DNA of 64,000 nucleotides from Flavobacterium anhuiense (GTDB lineage Bacteria > Bacteroidota > Bacteroidia > Flavobacteriales > Flavobacteriaceae). The DNA lies in NCBI RefSeq assembly GCF_900101855.1, contig NZ_FMVC01000002.1, positions 349,328 to 413,327 of the forward strand, read 5' to 3'. The notes under the pieces were generated by a model that ran no database searches, was not told the DNA's origin, and saw nothing but the letters and a program-made list of their open reading frames with translations. How positions within the stretch are numbered: position 1 is the stretch's first letter; every line of letters starts with the position of its first letter. Made by a program: the position numbers and the translations under genes. Positions 55,491 to 64,000 of the stretch are shown in pieces.

Positions 55491-57404
55491 TCATCTCAAA
55501 TCGATTTCTACTTTGGCAATTATGATTTCTTTATATAACTCATCTTCTTCTTTTTTCTTGCATTTATAAAGCACTTCTTCCATGTTTTCGAATTTATCGC
55601 TGTAAACATAGTATGAAAGACTGTTAATATTGAAAAAGAAACTAGCGTTAAAATCGCCAGAATCAATGAGTTTCATAATAAGCTTATCTCGGTCAACTGC
55701 GTCTGTAAATATACCCAAAACTAAGTAATACCCGTTCGAAACTTCTCTAAGATTATCATAAACTTCTACTTTTACTGTTTTATCAGGTCTTAACGGATTG
55801 TCTTTCAATTCCTGTTTCATTTCTTCCAGCGAAATTGTTTTTGAATTTTCAGCAGTGTTGTCCTTTTTCTGTTTTTTGACTGCTTCATCCTGATATTTTT
55901 TTAGTTTAATCAAAGCCAATTTATCATCAAACTTTCGAGCTTCCATGCTATAATACGAAGCTTTACTGATATGTCTTTTTACTTCAATTTTTTTCTGATT
56001 GTCAAGTGAATCAATTTTAGCAATCAAGAGCTGATTTTTTTCGTCTCCTTTTTGCTGATCTTCTTTATAGCGTTTAATTTCTTCTAAAGATAAACGCTGC
56101 TGCAAAGGTTCTGTATTGGCTTTTTTCTCGCTTTCGCGGATTTTCTTTTTATACTCCTGATTTTCCTCAACGACAATTTTCTCTACTTTATTCATCAAAC
56201 CAGCATACACTTTTCTATTTTCTGCCAGTTCCTTTTTCAGTTGAGATGATAATTCATTGGTTTTATTGATTCCCTCAGAAGATTGTTTTTCAAGTCTTTT
56301 TGATTCTTCGACATTTAGAATATCCATTCGTTTCAATTCTTTCAAGTCATCATTCATTGTCGTAACAAGCGAATCTAATTTTGCCATTAAAACATCTTGA
56401 ACATTTTTATTGGCTTCTAAAACCAAACGCAATTTTTCAACTGAATTTTCTTTAGAACCATTCATATCGTTCAGATTCACTTTCAAATCATTAATCTTTA
56501 TAATTTTCTGATTCATCTCTTTCTGAACAACCAATCGGTCTTTTAAATCTTCAATTTCAACCGTTTTGGCTCTTGTTTTTTCAACCACAACTTGTTTTTC
56601 GGCAAGCGCCAGCATCAATTCTTCGCTTTCGTTTGCTGGCTTTATTGCTGTAGTATTAATAGCCAATTTGTTTCCAACAATTAATCCGTTTACAATTTCA
56701 GGATTTTGAGATTCTAGCTGATCGATCGAAATTCCGTATTTCTTTGCAATCGAAAATTTGGTTTCCTTCGGTTCAACCACATGAAAAACCGTTTCCTGGT
56801 TTATCACACGAACTCTTCCGTCCAGAGTTTTTCTTTTGTTTGGAATCGAAATCGTCTGTCCAATCTGCAATCCATTAATTAAAATATCTTTATTGAGATT
56901 TTCTAAATCCTGAACCGAAACATTATATTGTCTAGCAATGCTAAATAAAGATTCTTTAGCTACAACCAAATGTGTCGCTTTTGAAGAAACAACATTTTCT
57001 TGCTTTGAAAAATGATCTGGATTTTGAGGAATAATCAGTTCTTGACCGATTTGAAGTCCGTTGGCAAGAGTTTCCTGATTGGCATTTTGAATAGCTTCAA
57101 CTGAAACATCATATTGTTTTGATAAACCAAACAATGTTTCTTTTGGTGCAACAATATGAGTTTGCTGCTTTGAAATTGTGTTTTCTGAGTGGTGAACTGG
57201 AATCTTTAAAACCTGATTGTCTTTGATTCCGTTTTGCGATTCGGGGTTGAGTTTGTAAATCTCATCGATAGAAACCTTATACTTTTGGGCAATAAAATAA
57301 GCGGTCTCACCTTTTTGAATCTTGTGCTCGATAATTGAATCTTGCGCAATTATTTTGTTAAAAGACAAAATAAACACAAGAGAAATTGTTAAAAGTTCTC
57401 TCAT
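55491..57404 (-). CDS. four-LysM protein with coiled coil and a SPOR-like C-terminus
   Basis: 637 residues with signal peptide (to about KIIAQ, residue 21). Four LysM domains (about 25-70, 82-128, 144-190 and 206-250) precede a long charged coiled-coil stretch (about 255-510) with heptad-like Leu/Lys/Glu patterning. The last 80 residues (NGYYLVLGIFTDAVDRDKLI ... YYVYSDKF) resemble a SPOR domain, which binds denuded glycan strands. It is thus anchored to peptidoglycan at both ends. With its neighbour it may be an envelope scaffold; function unknown. Confidence 0.8.
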   Translation of the reverse strand: MRELLTISLVFILSFNKIIAQDSIIEHKIQKGETAYFIAQKYKVSIDEIYKLNPESQNGIKDNQVLKIPVHHSENTISKQQTHIVAPKETLFGLSKQYDVSVEAIQNANQETLANGLQIGQELIIPQNPDHFSKQENVVSSKATHLVVAKESLFSIARQYNVSVQDLENLNKDILINGLQIGQTISIPNKRKTLDGRVRVINQETVFHVVEPKETKFSIAKKYGISIDQLESQNPEIVNGLIVGNKLAINTTAIKPANESEELMLALAEKQVVVEKTRAKTVEIEDLKDRLVVQKEMNQKIIKINDLKVNLNDMNGSKENSVEKLRLVLEANKNVQDVLMAKLDSLVTTMNDDLKELKRMDILNVEESKRLEKQSSEGINKTNELSSQLKKELAENRKVYAGLMNKVEKIVVEENQEYKKKIRESEKKANTEPLQQRLSLEEIKRYKEDQQKGDEKNQLLIAKIDSLDNQKKIEVKRHISKASYYSMEARKFDDKLALIKLKKYQDEAVKKQKKDNTAENSKTISLEEMKQELKDNPLRPDKTVKVEVYDNLREVSNGYYLVLGIFTDAVDRDKLIMKLIDSGDFNASFFFNINSLSYYVYSDKFENMEEVLYKCKKKEEDELYKEIIIAKVEIDLR

Positions 57405-57420
57405 AAATAGTAGGTTATAA

Positions 57421-57456
57421 AAAATTAAGGCCTTACAAATGTAAGACCTTAATTTT
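57421..57456 (-). terminator. intrinsic terminator of guaA
   Basis: AAAATTAAGG(C)CTTAC pairs with GTAAG(A)CCTTAATTTT. On the minus strand it follows the guaA stop closely. Confidence 0.7.
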
Positions 57457-57467
57457 AAATTATGCTA

Positions 57468-58997
57468 CTATTCCCACTCAATTGTTGCAGGTGGTTTTGA
57501 ACTAATATCGTAAACTACACGATTCACGCCTTTTACTTTATTGATAATATCATTAGACACTTTCATCAAGAAATCGTAAGGTAAATGAACCCAGTCAGCG
57601 GTCATACCGTCTGTTGATTCTACAGCTCTAAGCGCTACTACTTTTTCATAAGTACGCTCATCACCCATAACTCCAACACTGTTTACAGGAAGCAAAATTG
57701 CTCCCGCCTGCCAAACTTTGTCGTATAATCCCCAAGATTTTAATCCTTCAATGAAAACAGAATCTACATCTTGCAAAATTCTAACTTTCTCTGGAGTAAT
57801 ATCTCCTAAAATTCTTATTGATAATCCTGGCCCTGGAAAAGGGTGTCTTCCTAATAATTCAGGATCTATTCCTAATGTAGCTCCTACTCTTCGCACTTCG
57901 TCTTTGAAAAGCATTCTAAGCGGTTCTACAATTTTTAATTTCATATAATCTGGCAATCCACCAACGTTGTGGTGTGATTTAATAGTTGCAGATGGCCCTT
58001 TTACCGAAACAGACTCAATAACGTCTGGGTAAATAGTTCCTTGTGCCAACCATTTTACGTCTTCTAATAAGTGCGATTCATCATCAAAAACTTCAATAAA
58101 TACACGACCGATTGTTTTACGTTTTGTTTCAGGATCACTAATTCCAGCTAATTCACCAAGGAAGCGATCCCCTGCATCTACACCTTTTACATTTAACCCC
58201 ATTCCTTTGTATTGGTTCAATACATTTTCGAATTCGTTTTTACGTAAAAGACCGTTGTTAACAAAGATGCAATATAAATTCTGTCCGATTGCTTTGTTTA
58301 ATAAAACTGCTGCTACAGTAGAATCTACTCCACCAGATAAACCAAGAACTACTTTATCGTTTCCTAGTTTTTCTTTTAATTCTGCTACCATTTCGTCAAC
58401 GAAAGCATTTGGAGTAAAGTTTTGAGGAACTTCAGCAATTTTCACTAAGAAGTTTTCCAACATCTTTTTTCCATCTGTTGAATGGTAAACTTCTGGATGG
58501 TATTGAATCGCATAAGTAGTTTCGCCTTCAATTTTGTAAGCTGCGTATTCTACATCATGCGTGCTAGCTAATTTTACAGCATTTGTTGGAAGCGCTTTGA
58601 TACTATCGCTATGGCTCATCCAAACTTGGCTGTTTTCTGAAACTCCTTCAAAGAAAGTTTCGCCTTCTTTAATATAAGACAAGTTTGCTCTACCGTATTC
58701 TCTAGTATTTGAAGCTGCCACTTCTCCACCGCTGAAATGAGCTAAATATTGTGCTCCGTAACAAACAGCAAGTAAAGGCATTTTACCTCTAATTTGTGAT
58801 AAATCAGGATGTGGTGCATCTTCTCCTCTTACAGAGAAAGGGCTTCCTCCTAAAATTACGGCTTTATAACTTGATAAATCACTTGGAATGTGATTGTAAG
58901 GAAAAATTTCGCAGAATATATTTAATTCGCGAACTCTACGCGCAATAAGCTGAGTATATTGCGATCCGAAATCTAAAATAAGTACGTTGTGTTGCAT
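57468..58997 (-). CDS. guaA: GMP synthase (glutamine-hydrolysing)
   Basis: 509 residues from ATG 58997. It converts XMP, ATP and glutamine to GMP. The N-terminal amidotransferase domain has the nucleophile Cys in [12 protein letters not shown] and YHPEVYHS; the ATP pyrophosphatase domain has [26 protein letters not shown] and the C-terminal dimer domain (ending [11 protein letters not shown]) are intact. The -7 element (59001-59008) ends 3 bases before this ATG, which rules out an upstream TTG start and suggests a leaderless or very short-leader mRNA. Confidence 0.97.
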   Translation of the reverse strand: MQHNVLILDFGSQYTQLIARRVRELNIFCEIFPYNHIPSDLSSYKAVILGGSPFSVRGEDAPHPDLSQIRGKMPLLAVCYGAQYLAHFSGGEVAASNTREYGRANLSYIKEGETFFEGVSENSQVWMSHSDSIKALPTNAVKLASTHDVEYAAYKIEGETTYAIQYHPEVYHSTDGKKMLENFLVKIAEVPQNFTPNAFVDEMVAELKEKLGNDKVVLGLSGGVDSTVAAVLLNKAIGQNLYCIFVNNGLLRKNEFENVLNQYKGMGLNVKGVDAGDRFLGELAGISDPETKRKTIGRVFIEVFDDESHLLEDVKWLAQGTIYPDVIESVSVKGPSATIKSHHNVGGLPDYMKLKIVEPLRMLFKDEVRRVGATLGIDPELLGRHPFPGPGLSIRILGDITPEKVRILQDVDSVFIEGLKSWGLYDKVWQAGAILLPVNSVGVMGDERTYEKVVALRAVESTDGMTADWVHLPYDFLMKVSNDIINKVKGVNRVVYDISSKPPATIEWE

Positions 58998-59000
58998 GCG

Positions 59001-59030
59001 CAAAAGTACTTTTTATATTCGAAATTCAAA
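59001..59030 (-). promoter_or_regulatory. guaA promoter, possibly leaderless
   Basis: Minus strand: TTTG (59027-59030), 18 bases, TACTTTTG (59001-59008), a perfect -7 match. With the usual 5-7 base spacing the transcript would start at or within the ATG at 58997. Confidence 0.6.
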
Positions 59031-59038
59031 AATCGGAA

Positions 59039-59066
59039 CGGTGAAAAAAAATATTTTTTTTTCACC
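59039..59066. terminator. AT-rich perfect hairpin
   Basis: CGGTGAAAAAAA and TTTTTTTCACCG form a stem with a 3-5 base loop. It lies between the divergent genes guaA and the lipoprotein gene, where a terminator is not needed; its role is unclear. Confidence 0.5.
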
Positions 59067-59070
59067 GGAA

Positions 59071-59177
59071 GATACTAAGAAACTAAGATGCTAAGATTCT
59101 AAGCTTTTTTCTTCGCAAAACTAAAAACTTAAAATCTTAGCATCTTAGCATCTTAGTAACTTAGAGACTTAGTATCT
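59071..59177. repeat. inverted pair of 8-base-period arrays
   Basis: Plus strand: GATACTAAG AAACTAAG ATGCTAAG ATTCTAAG (59071-59103), a short centre, then CTTAAAAT CTTAGCAT CTTAGCAT CTTAGTAA CTTAGAGA CTTAGTAT (59128-59175). The period is exactly 8. The two halves can pair into a long stem. Confidence 0.75.
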
Positions 59178-59241
59178 TCGCAAAAAAAATCCAAACAATC
59201 CAAAAATCCGTATCTAACGAAAACCCAATTTAAATTTAACT

Positions 59242-59769
59242 ATGAAATCAAAAATTATTGCCCTGACTGCTTTTGTGTCGGTCTTTTTTTCTTCTTGTAA
59301 TACGGTTGATGATTTATTGACTTTTACAATTTCGAACAATACTTCGATTACAATCAAAAGCACTTCACCTGTTAACTTGCCATCAGAAATTTTTACACCA
59401 GAGGTTACAACCAATTCTTCTGCTGAGTTTGAAAACAACAAAACCAAAGCTAGTTTGGTAAAAGATGTAAAAATCAGATCGCTGAAATTATCCATTACAG
59501 ATCCTTCGGATAAAACATTTACATTTTTAAAATCGATTCATCTGTATATTTCAACATCAAATTCTGATGAAATCGAATTAGCGTATGCAGACAATATCAA
59601 CGTATCTAGCAACACAATCGATTTGATTTGTACCGATCAAAAACTAGATCAATACATTAAAGCAGATAGCTACAAAATAAGAACTAAAGTGACCATAAAG
59701 GAAACTTTAACAAAAGATGTTACTGTAAAAGCAGATATGAAGTTTAAGGTGACGGCGGATCCGTTCTAA
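59242..59769 (+). CDS. exported lipoprotein of unknown function
   Basis: 175 residues with a lipoprotein signal (FVSVFFSSC, Cys about 19). The mature part is rich in Thr, Ser and Asn with alternating beta patterning (ISNNTSITIKSTSPVNLPS, VKIRSLKLSITDPSDKTFTF), suggesting a single beta-sandwich. No known domain recognised. Its stop codon falls inside the first unit of an 8-base-period array. Confidence 0.72.
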   Translation: MKSKIIALTAFVSVFFSSCNTVDDLLTFTISNNTSITIKSTSPVNLPSEIFTPEVTTNSSAEFENNKTKASLVKDVKIRSLKLSITDPSDKTFTFLKSIHLYISTSNSDEIELAYADNINVSSNTIDLICTDQKLDQYIKADSYKIRTKVTIKETLTKDVTVKADMKFKVTADPF

Positions 59770-59920
59770 GATACTGAGATGCTAAGATTCTAAGACTCTA
59801 AGTCGTGAAATAATCAGATTATAAAAAAAGGCGATTCTAAAATTAGAATCGCCTTTTTTGTTTGTTTAAGCTTCCGGAAAAAACTTAGAATCTCAGTATC
59901 TTAGAACCTTAGCATCTTAA
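59764..59920. repeat. inverted pair of 8-base-period arrays around a terminator
   Basis: TTCTAAG ATACTGAG ATGCTAAG ATTCTAAG ACTCTAAG (59764-59802) includes the stop codon of the upstream gene. CTTAGAAT CTCAGTAT CTTAGAAC CTTAGCAT CTTA (59884-59919) is its inverted counterpart, 8 bases before the convergent gene's stop. A terminator (59823-59860) lies between. Confidence 0.75.
59823..59860. terminator. bidirectional intrinsic terminator
   Basis: GGCGATTCTAA and TTAGAATCGCC form a perfect 11-base stem flanked by A7 and T6 runs. It lies between convergent genes. Confidence 0.85.
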
Positions 59921-59927
59921 AAAAAAA

Positions 59928-60641
59928 TCATTCTTTCGTCACAACAATAGAAGCCTTGAATCCTGCAGCTAGATTATCCCAATAATCATTTGTCACTAAA
60001 TTGCCTTTATCGTCGTAGACTTGTATTTCTGCCGTATTTCCTCCTAGTGTACCTATATTTAAGGCTTCAAAGTCTAATTTATTGAATCCTTGTGCCAAAT
60101 TGATTTTTACTTGCTGGAAATTGGAATCCAATAAAATTCTATCACGGATTACATAATCGTTTGAAGATACTTTTACTAAATCTCCGTCAATAGCTCCAAA
60201 ATCCCGGAACTTAACAATAAAGTATTCCGATTTGGTTTTAAAATCCCCTAGCGAAATATTTTTCTTTACCAAAACACCGCGACCTTCCCTTAAGCCGGCG
60301 TCTTTTAAAGATTTATCCAAATCTTTTTCCATTTTGGCTACATATCGATCGCCTGGATTAGCAAAATCTGTTTCTGTAGACATCGTAAATTTGCTTTTCT
60401 CTTCTCCAATCTGAAACTTTGATTTTGGAGTTATAGTCGTATTTTCAAAAACATTTGGAGTTTTAATTGCTGGCATATCATTAAAATTTGCCAGTGGGTC
60501 TTTTGTCTCAGGAACCGGAGTCTTTTTAGGTTTTGCAGTAAACTTTCCGCCTGGAATAGTTTTGAATTTAGTACTAGACTCAATTTGGGCTGATACAGAC
60601 AGTGCAGTAAAAAATAATATGAAAAATAAAATGTGCTTCAT
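59928..60641 (-). CDS. exported protein of unknown function
   Basis: 237 residues with a signal peptide (cleavage near LSVSAQ, about 19). A Lys/Thr/Pro-rich low-complexity part (about 20-80) precedes a folded C-terminal region (about 95-237; TKSEYFIVKFRDFGAIDGD, VIRDRILLDSNFQ, then QVYDDKGNLVTND). The last part resembles a small calcium-free beta-sandwich but I cannot name a family. Probably periplasmic. The 296 bases between it and the divergent J-domain gene are AT-rich and show no clear signal. Confidence 0.7.
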   Translation of the reverse strand: MKHILFFILFFTALSVSAQIESSTKFKTIPGGKFTAKPKKTPVPETKDPLANFNDMPAIKTPNVFENTTITPKSKFQIGEEKSKFTMSTETDFANPGDRYVAKMEKDLDKSLKDAGLREGRGVLVKKNISLGDFKTKSEYFIVKFRDFGAIDGDLVKVSSNDYVIRDRILLDSNFQQVKINLAQGFNKLDFEALNIGTLGGNTAEIQVYDDKGNLVTNDYWDNLAAGFKASIVVTKE

Positions 60642-60937
60642 TGAAAAAAAAGTATTATCGAATCGCCTTTTATAATTAATATAATCAAAAGTCCAGCTTC
60701 ACAAAAATAGTATAATTTACTTACTTGCTACAACTTTAGGAGTTTTATAACATATAATTAAGCTAATTTTTGGAAGCAAAAAACCTGCCAAGATTTTTTA
60801 TTTCATAAAAAATAAATTTCAAATCTAAAATTTACAAATTCCAAAAAAATCATTTTACAAAAGCATTCAGCATTTTGATTATTAACAACTTATTCTTAAC
60901 TTCAAGACTTTATTTTACCATTTAAAATCTCAATAAA

Positions 60938-61858
60938 ATGGATTATATCGATTATTACAAAGTATTGGATGTCACAAAATCTGCTACAGAAGCGGAAATC
61001 AAAAAAGCATATAGAAAATTGGCTAGAAAATATCATCCCGATTTAAATCCGAATGATAAAGAAGCGGAAAAAAAATTCAAGGAGATAAATGAAGCCAACG
61101 AAGTTTTAAGCAATGCAGAGAACCGAAAAAAATATGATAAGTACGGAAAAGACTGGAAACATGCTGACGAATTTGAAAAAGCGGGCTACAATCCTAATCA
61201 GCAGCAAAGCAGACAGCAAAGCGGTTATCAATATTCTGAAGACGATTTTTCTGGTTTTGGAGGCGGAGACTTTTCTGGCAGTGATTTCTCAGATTTTTTC
61301 AATTCGATGTACGGCGGAGGCAGAAGCAGATCGCAGTCCAAATATAGAGGACAGGACTTTAATGCCGAACTAGAATTAGACCTTAAATCGGCTTACACTA
61401 CACACAAACAGAATTTAACCGTAAACGGAAAAAATATCCGAATTACAATTCCTGCTGGTGTCGAAAACGGACAGATCATTAAAATTCCCAATCATGGCGG
61501 ACCTGGTGTAAACGGTGGCCCAAACGGCGATTTATACATTACGTTTATAATTTCTAATAATTCAGATTTTAAACGAGAAGGAAATAATTTATATGCTGAG
61601 GCTCCAATAGATCTGTACACCGCAGTTTTAGGTGGCGAAACGTATATCAACACTTTTGACGGGAAAGTAAAAATCAAAGTCCCGGCAGAAACACAGCCAG
61701 GAACAAAGGTGAAGTTGAAAGGAAAAGGTTTTCCTGTTTATAAAAAAGAGAATCAGTTTGGAGATTTATACATCACGTACACTATAAAAATTCCAACAAA
61801 ACTGTCGGATAAAGAAAAAGAGTTATTTGAAGAACTAGCAAAACTTAGAAAGTCATGA
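60938..61858 (+). CDS. cbpA: J-domain cochaperone, CbpA-like
   Basis: 306 residues. A J domain (1-70) with the HPD motif in [17 protein letters not shown] is followed by a Gly/Ser/Phe-rich linker (about 85-135) and the two DnaJ C-terminal substrate-binding domains ([19 protein letters not shown], then GDLYITYTI). The cysteine-rich zinc finger of DnaJ is missing, as in CbpA. It stimulates DnaK ATPase. Its stop overlaps the start of the next gene (ATGA), whose product is CbpM-like, which supports the assignment. Confidence 0.92.
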   Translation: MDYIDYYKVLDVTKSATEAEIKKAYRKLARKYHPDLNPNDKEAEKKFKEINEANEVLSNAENRKKYDKYGKDWKHADEFEKAGYNPNQQQSRQQSGYQYSEDDFSGFGGGDFSGSDFSDFFNSMYGGGRSRSQSKYRGQDFNAELELDLKSAYTTHKQNLTVNGKNIRITIPAGVENGQIIKIPNHGGPGVNGGPNGDLYITFIISNNSDFKREGNNLYAEAPIDLYTAVLGGETYINTFDGKVKIKVPAETQPGTKVKLKGKGFPVYKKENQFGDLYITYTIKIPTKLSDKEKELFEELAKLRKS

Positions 61859-62160
61859 AAAATAAAAATTTAATCCAGATCAAACAGTTTTGTATTTACC
61901 ACGAAATTGAGAACACCTTTATAACCGAACTTCATAATTACGGACTCATTCATATTATAACGGAAGAAAATGACGAGTATCTGGAACCAAAACAGCTTCC
62001 TATAGTTGAAAAAATGATTCGTATGCATTATGATCTCAAAATAAATCTGGAAGGAATTGATGCCATTGCAAATCTTTTGAATAAGATCGAAACCCTACAG
62101 CAAAATTTGAATACCGTACAAAACAGGCTTCGTATTTACGAAGAAAAAGAAACCGAATAA
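61855..62160 (+). CDS. cbpM: CbpM-like chaperone modulator
   Basis: 101 residues. An N-terminal MerR-like helical part ([27 protein letters not shown]) and a C-terminal coiled coil (about 72-98) match CbpM, which binds the J domain of CbpA and blocks its action with DnaK. It begins 4 bases inside the cbpA gene, so the inhibitor is made in step with its target. Confidence 0.85.
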   Translation: MKNKNLIQIKQFCIYHEIENTFITELHNYGLIHIITEENDEYLEPKQLPIVEKMIRMHYDLKINLEGIDAIANLLNKIETLQQNLNTVQNRLRIYEEKETE

Positions 62161-62168
62161 AATATCAC

Positions 62169-62208
62169 AAAAAAGCTTGATTTCTGAATTGATTTCAAGC
62201 TTTTTTTA
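62169..62208 (+). terminator. intrinsic terminator of the cbpAM operon
   Basis: AAAAAGCTTGA and TCAAGCTTTTT pair across a 14-base spacer, with a T run after the stem. Confidence 0.7.
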
Positions 62209-62305
62209 ATCGCCGAGAGAAGCATAATCCTTAAATTGCGGCATCTTTAATTAACCTGAATTTGCTTTTAAAACCATACTGACAAATTCGCAAAAATTAT
62301 AAAAA

Positions 62306-62686
62306 ATGAAAAGAGAAAACATCTTGACTGGATCTCCGTGGGAAGACAAAATGGGATATTGCCGTGCCGTAAGAATTGGCAATATTGTTGAAGTTTCTGG
62401 AACTGTGGCTATTGTTGACGGCGAAAAAGTAAAAGCTGATGACGCTTATGCTCAAACATATAATATTTTGGAACGAGTAGAAAAAGTTTTAGAAGATTTA
62501 AATGTGGGGATGAAAGATGTGATTAGAACAAGAATTTTCACAACAGACGTCTCTACTTTCGAAGAAGTCGCTAGAGCGCACTCTGCTTTCTTTAAAGATG
62601 TCAAACCCACAACAGGATTTTATGAAATTAGCAAATTAGTTGCTCCAGAATATTTGGTAGAAATCGAATTTACTGCTGTAGTATAA
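62306..62686 (+). CDS. RidA/YjgF-family protein
   Basis: 126 residues. RidA-type features are GNIVEVSGTVAIVDGEKV, DVIRTRIFTTDV with the conserved Arg that binds the substrate carboxylate, and PTTGFYEISKLVAPEYLVEI. Rid proteins hydrolyse reactive enamines and imines from PLP enzymes; this branch may have a different substrate. Monocistronic. Confidence 0.87.
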   Translation: MKRENILTGSPWEDKMGYCRAVRIGNIVEVSGTVAIVDGEKVKADDAYAQTYNILERVEKVLEDLNVGMKDVIRTRIFTTDVSTFEEVARAHSAFFKDVKPTTGFYEISKLVAPEYLVEIEFTAVV

Positions 62687-62691
62687 TATTT

Positions 62692-62767
62692 TTTTGTCAC
62701 GAATTTCGCTAATTCCGCCAATTATTTTCCTTTTAATTCGCGAAAATTGGCGAAATTCGTGGCAAAC
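62692..62767. repeat. palindromic intergenic element, TTTGCCACGAATTTCGCC family
   Basis: TTTGTCACGAATTTCGCTAA (from 62694) is inverted at 62745-62766 as ATTGGCGAAATTCGTGGCAAA with few mismatches. Related to the element at 10424-10525. Confidence 0.65.
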
Positions 62768-62782
62768 TTTTAGAATTCATTA

Positions 62783-64000
62783 ATGGCTTCCCAAAATCCT
62801 AACCAATTTCTGCTTTCTCTTCCTAAATGGATTCTTATCTGTGCTTTAGTAGGCATATTTTCAGGTTCTGCATCTGCTTTCTTTTTAGTTGCTTTAGAAT
62901 GGGTTACACAATTTAGAATCCAGCATAAGTGGATTATCTGGCTTTTGCCTTTTGGCGGATTTTTGGTTGGATTGAGTTATTACTATTGGGGAGAATCTGT
63001 TGCCAAAGGAAATAATCTTTTACTGGAAGAATATGAAGAACCTAAGAAAGTGATACCTTTTAAAATGGCTCCTTTAGTTCTTTTAGGAACATTACTTACC
63101 CATTTATTTGGAGGATCTGCAGGACGCGAAGGAACAGCAGTACAGATGGGAGGCGCAATTGCCGACCAATTTACCAAGTTTTTCAACCTTGATCATTCAG
63201 AACGCAGAATTTTAATCATTCTCGGAATAAGCGCGGGTTTTGCCTCTGTTTTTGGAACACCTCTGGCTGGTGCCATTTTTGCATTGGAAGTTTTATATTT
63301 CAGTAAAATTAACTTCAAAAGCATTTTACTTTCTTTTCTAGTAGCTTACGCTGCTTATTTTACTGTAGAATTTTGGCAAATAAAACATACACATTACAGC
63401 ATTCCAATAATTCCAGAACTTAGCTTAAACAATATAATTTTTACTCTAATTATTGGAGTTTTATCAGGATTTGCGGCTTTATTATTTTCTAGAAGCACAC
63501 ATTTTTGGGGCTATATTTTTTCAAAAAACATTAAATATCCTCCGCTTCGTCCTGTAATTGGCGGTGTGATTTTAGCTATTGCTATTGCAGGTTTAGGTTT
63601 TACAAAATTCTCTGGACTAGGCGTTCCTGTTATTGTTGATTCCTTTTCAAATGCAAATCAGTGGTATGATTTTTTACTTAAAATTTTATTTACAGGATTT
63701 ACACTCGGAGCTGGTTTTAAAGGCGGAGAAGTAACGCCTTTATTTTTTGTTGGAGCTACTTTAGGAAGCGCTTTATCAACCGTAATTCCGATGCCAATTG
63801 CTCTCTTAGCAGGAATCGGATTTGTTGCTGTCTTTTCTGGAGCAACCCATACTCCTATTGCCTGCACCGTTATGGGAATGGAATTATTCGGAATTGCTCC
63901 TGGAATCTTCATCGCAATCGCCTGCACAATTGCTTATTTTTCTTCTGGTTCTATTGGAATCTACAAATCTCAGATTGTAAAAGGAGCAAAATATAAATTA
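62783..64000 (+). CDS. ClC-family chloride channel/transporter, truncated by window end
   Basis: 406 residues are visible from ATG 62783 and the frame is still open at the edge, so little is probably missing. Family motifs: GGSAGREGTAVQMG (the GxxGREGP filter loop), GFASVFGTPLAGAIFALEV, and GAGFKGGEVTPLFFVGATLG (third filter motif). About ten membrane helices. The proton-glutamate position (GREGT) is kept, which fits a Cl-/H+ exchanger; ion selectivity (including fluoride) is not certain. Confidence 0.9.
   Translation, partial: MASQNPNQFLLSLPKWILICALVGIFSGSASAFFLVALEWVTQFRIQHKWIIWLLPFGGFLVGLSYYYWGESVAKGNNLLLEEYEEPKKVIPFKMAPLVLLGTLLTHLFGGSAGREGTAVQMGGAIADQFTKFFNLDHSERRILIILGISAGFASVFGTPLAGAIFALEVLYFSKINFKSILLSFLVAYAAYFTVEFWQIKHTHYSIPIIPELSLNNIIFTLIIGVLSGFAALLFSRSTHFWGYIFSKNIKYPPLRPVIGGVILAIAIAGLGFTKFSGLGVPVIVDSFSNANQWYDFLLKILFTGFTLGAGFKGGEVTPLFFVGATLGSALSTVIPMPIALLAGIGFVAVFSGATHTPIACTVMGMELFGIAPGIFIAIACTIAYFSSGSIGIYKSQIVKGAKYKL

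Noticed and set aside
59071..59177. CRISPR-like array
   Set aside because: The repeats are 8 bases with no spacers of fixed length and no cas genes are near. The layout is an inverted pair of short-period arrays.

Overview
The window looks like a chromosomal segment of a Flavobacterium-type member of the Bacteroidota. The evidence is low GC, a SusC/SusD pair, a C-terminal type IX secretion (T9SS) sorting domain on a secreted subtilase, many DUF families typical of flavobacteria (DUF3810, DUF4956, DUF3820), and promoters of the Bacteroidota form (TTG about 18-22 bases upstream of TAnnTTTG). No rRNA, tRNA, CRISPR, transposase or prophage gene was seen.

Region by region. 1-13 kb is mostly housekeeping: a truncated glutamate-synthase-family gene, two paralogous small lipoproteins with a GH88 unsaturated glucuronyl hydrolase, RdgB, a DEAD-box RNA helicase, a dipeptidase, a ParE-type toxin with its antitoxin, a DUF3810 membrane protein with an HExxH motif, an ECF sigma factor and a PlsC acyltransferase. 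13-27 kb holds a NUDIX hydrolase, a nitronate monooxygenase-like protein, the T9SS subtilase, MnmA, an exported protein with phosphohistidine-swivel and PPDK-type ATP-binding domains, YidC and CTP synthase.

27-53 kb is the accessory heart of the window, a polysaccharide utilisation locus (PUL) in two opposed arms. The minus arm encodes a GHMP sugar kinase, a sugar-1-phosphate nucleotidyltransferase, a FucP-type sugar permease and a NagB deaminase fused to a PIG-L/LmbE deacetylase-like domain. A LacI-family regulator sits beside it. The plus arm encodes SusC, SusD, an arylsulfate sulfotransferase-like lipoprotein, a dihaem TsdA-like cytochrome c, a DUF6067/GH123-N-like protein, a DUF5107-TPR protein, an M1 peptidase and a GH109-type alpha-N-acetylgalactosaminidase. 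Both arms start from near-identical copies of an 85-base operator/promoter module, each with two LacI-like palindromes 23 bases apart just upstream of the -33 element. I infer one LacI-controlled regulon for an amino-sugar-containing, possibly sulfated or peptide-linked glycan.

53-64 kb holds an OsmC protein, two adjacent four-LysM proteins with different C-terminal halves, GuaA, small exported proteins, a CbpA/CbpM chaperone pair, a RidA-family protein and the start of a ClC chloride channel cut by the window end.

Intergenic space carries several families of palindromic repeats. The most unusual is an 8-base-period array (unit like NNNCTAAG) that starts at or next to stop codons and recurs in inverted orientation, often with an intrinsic terminator between the two halves.
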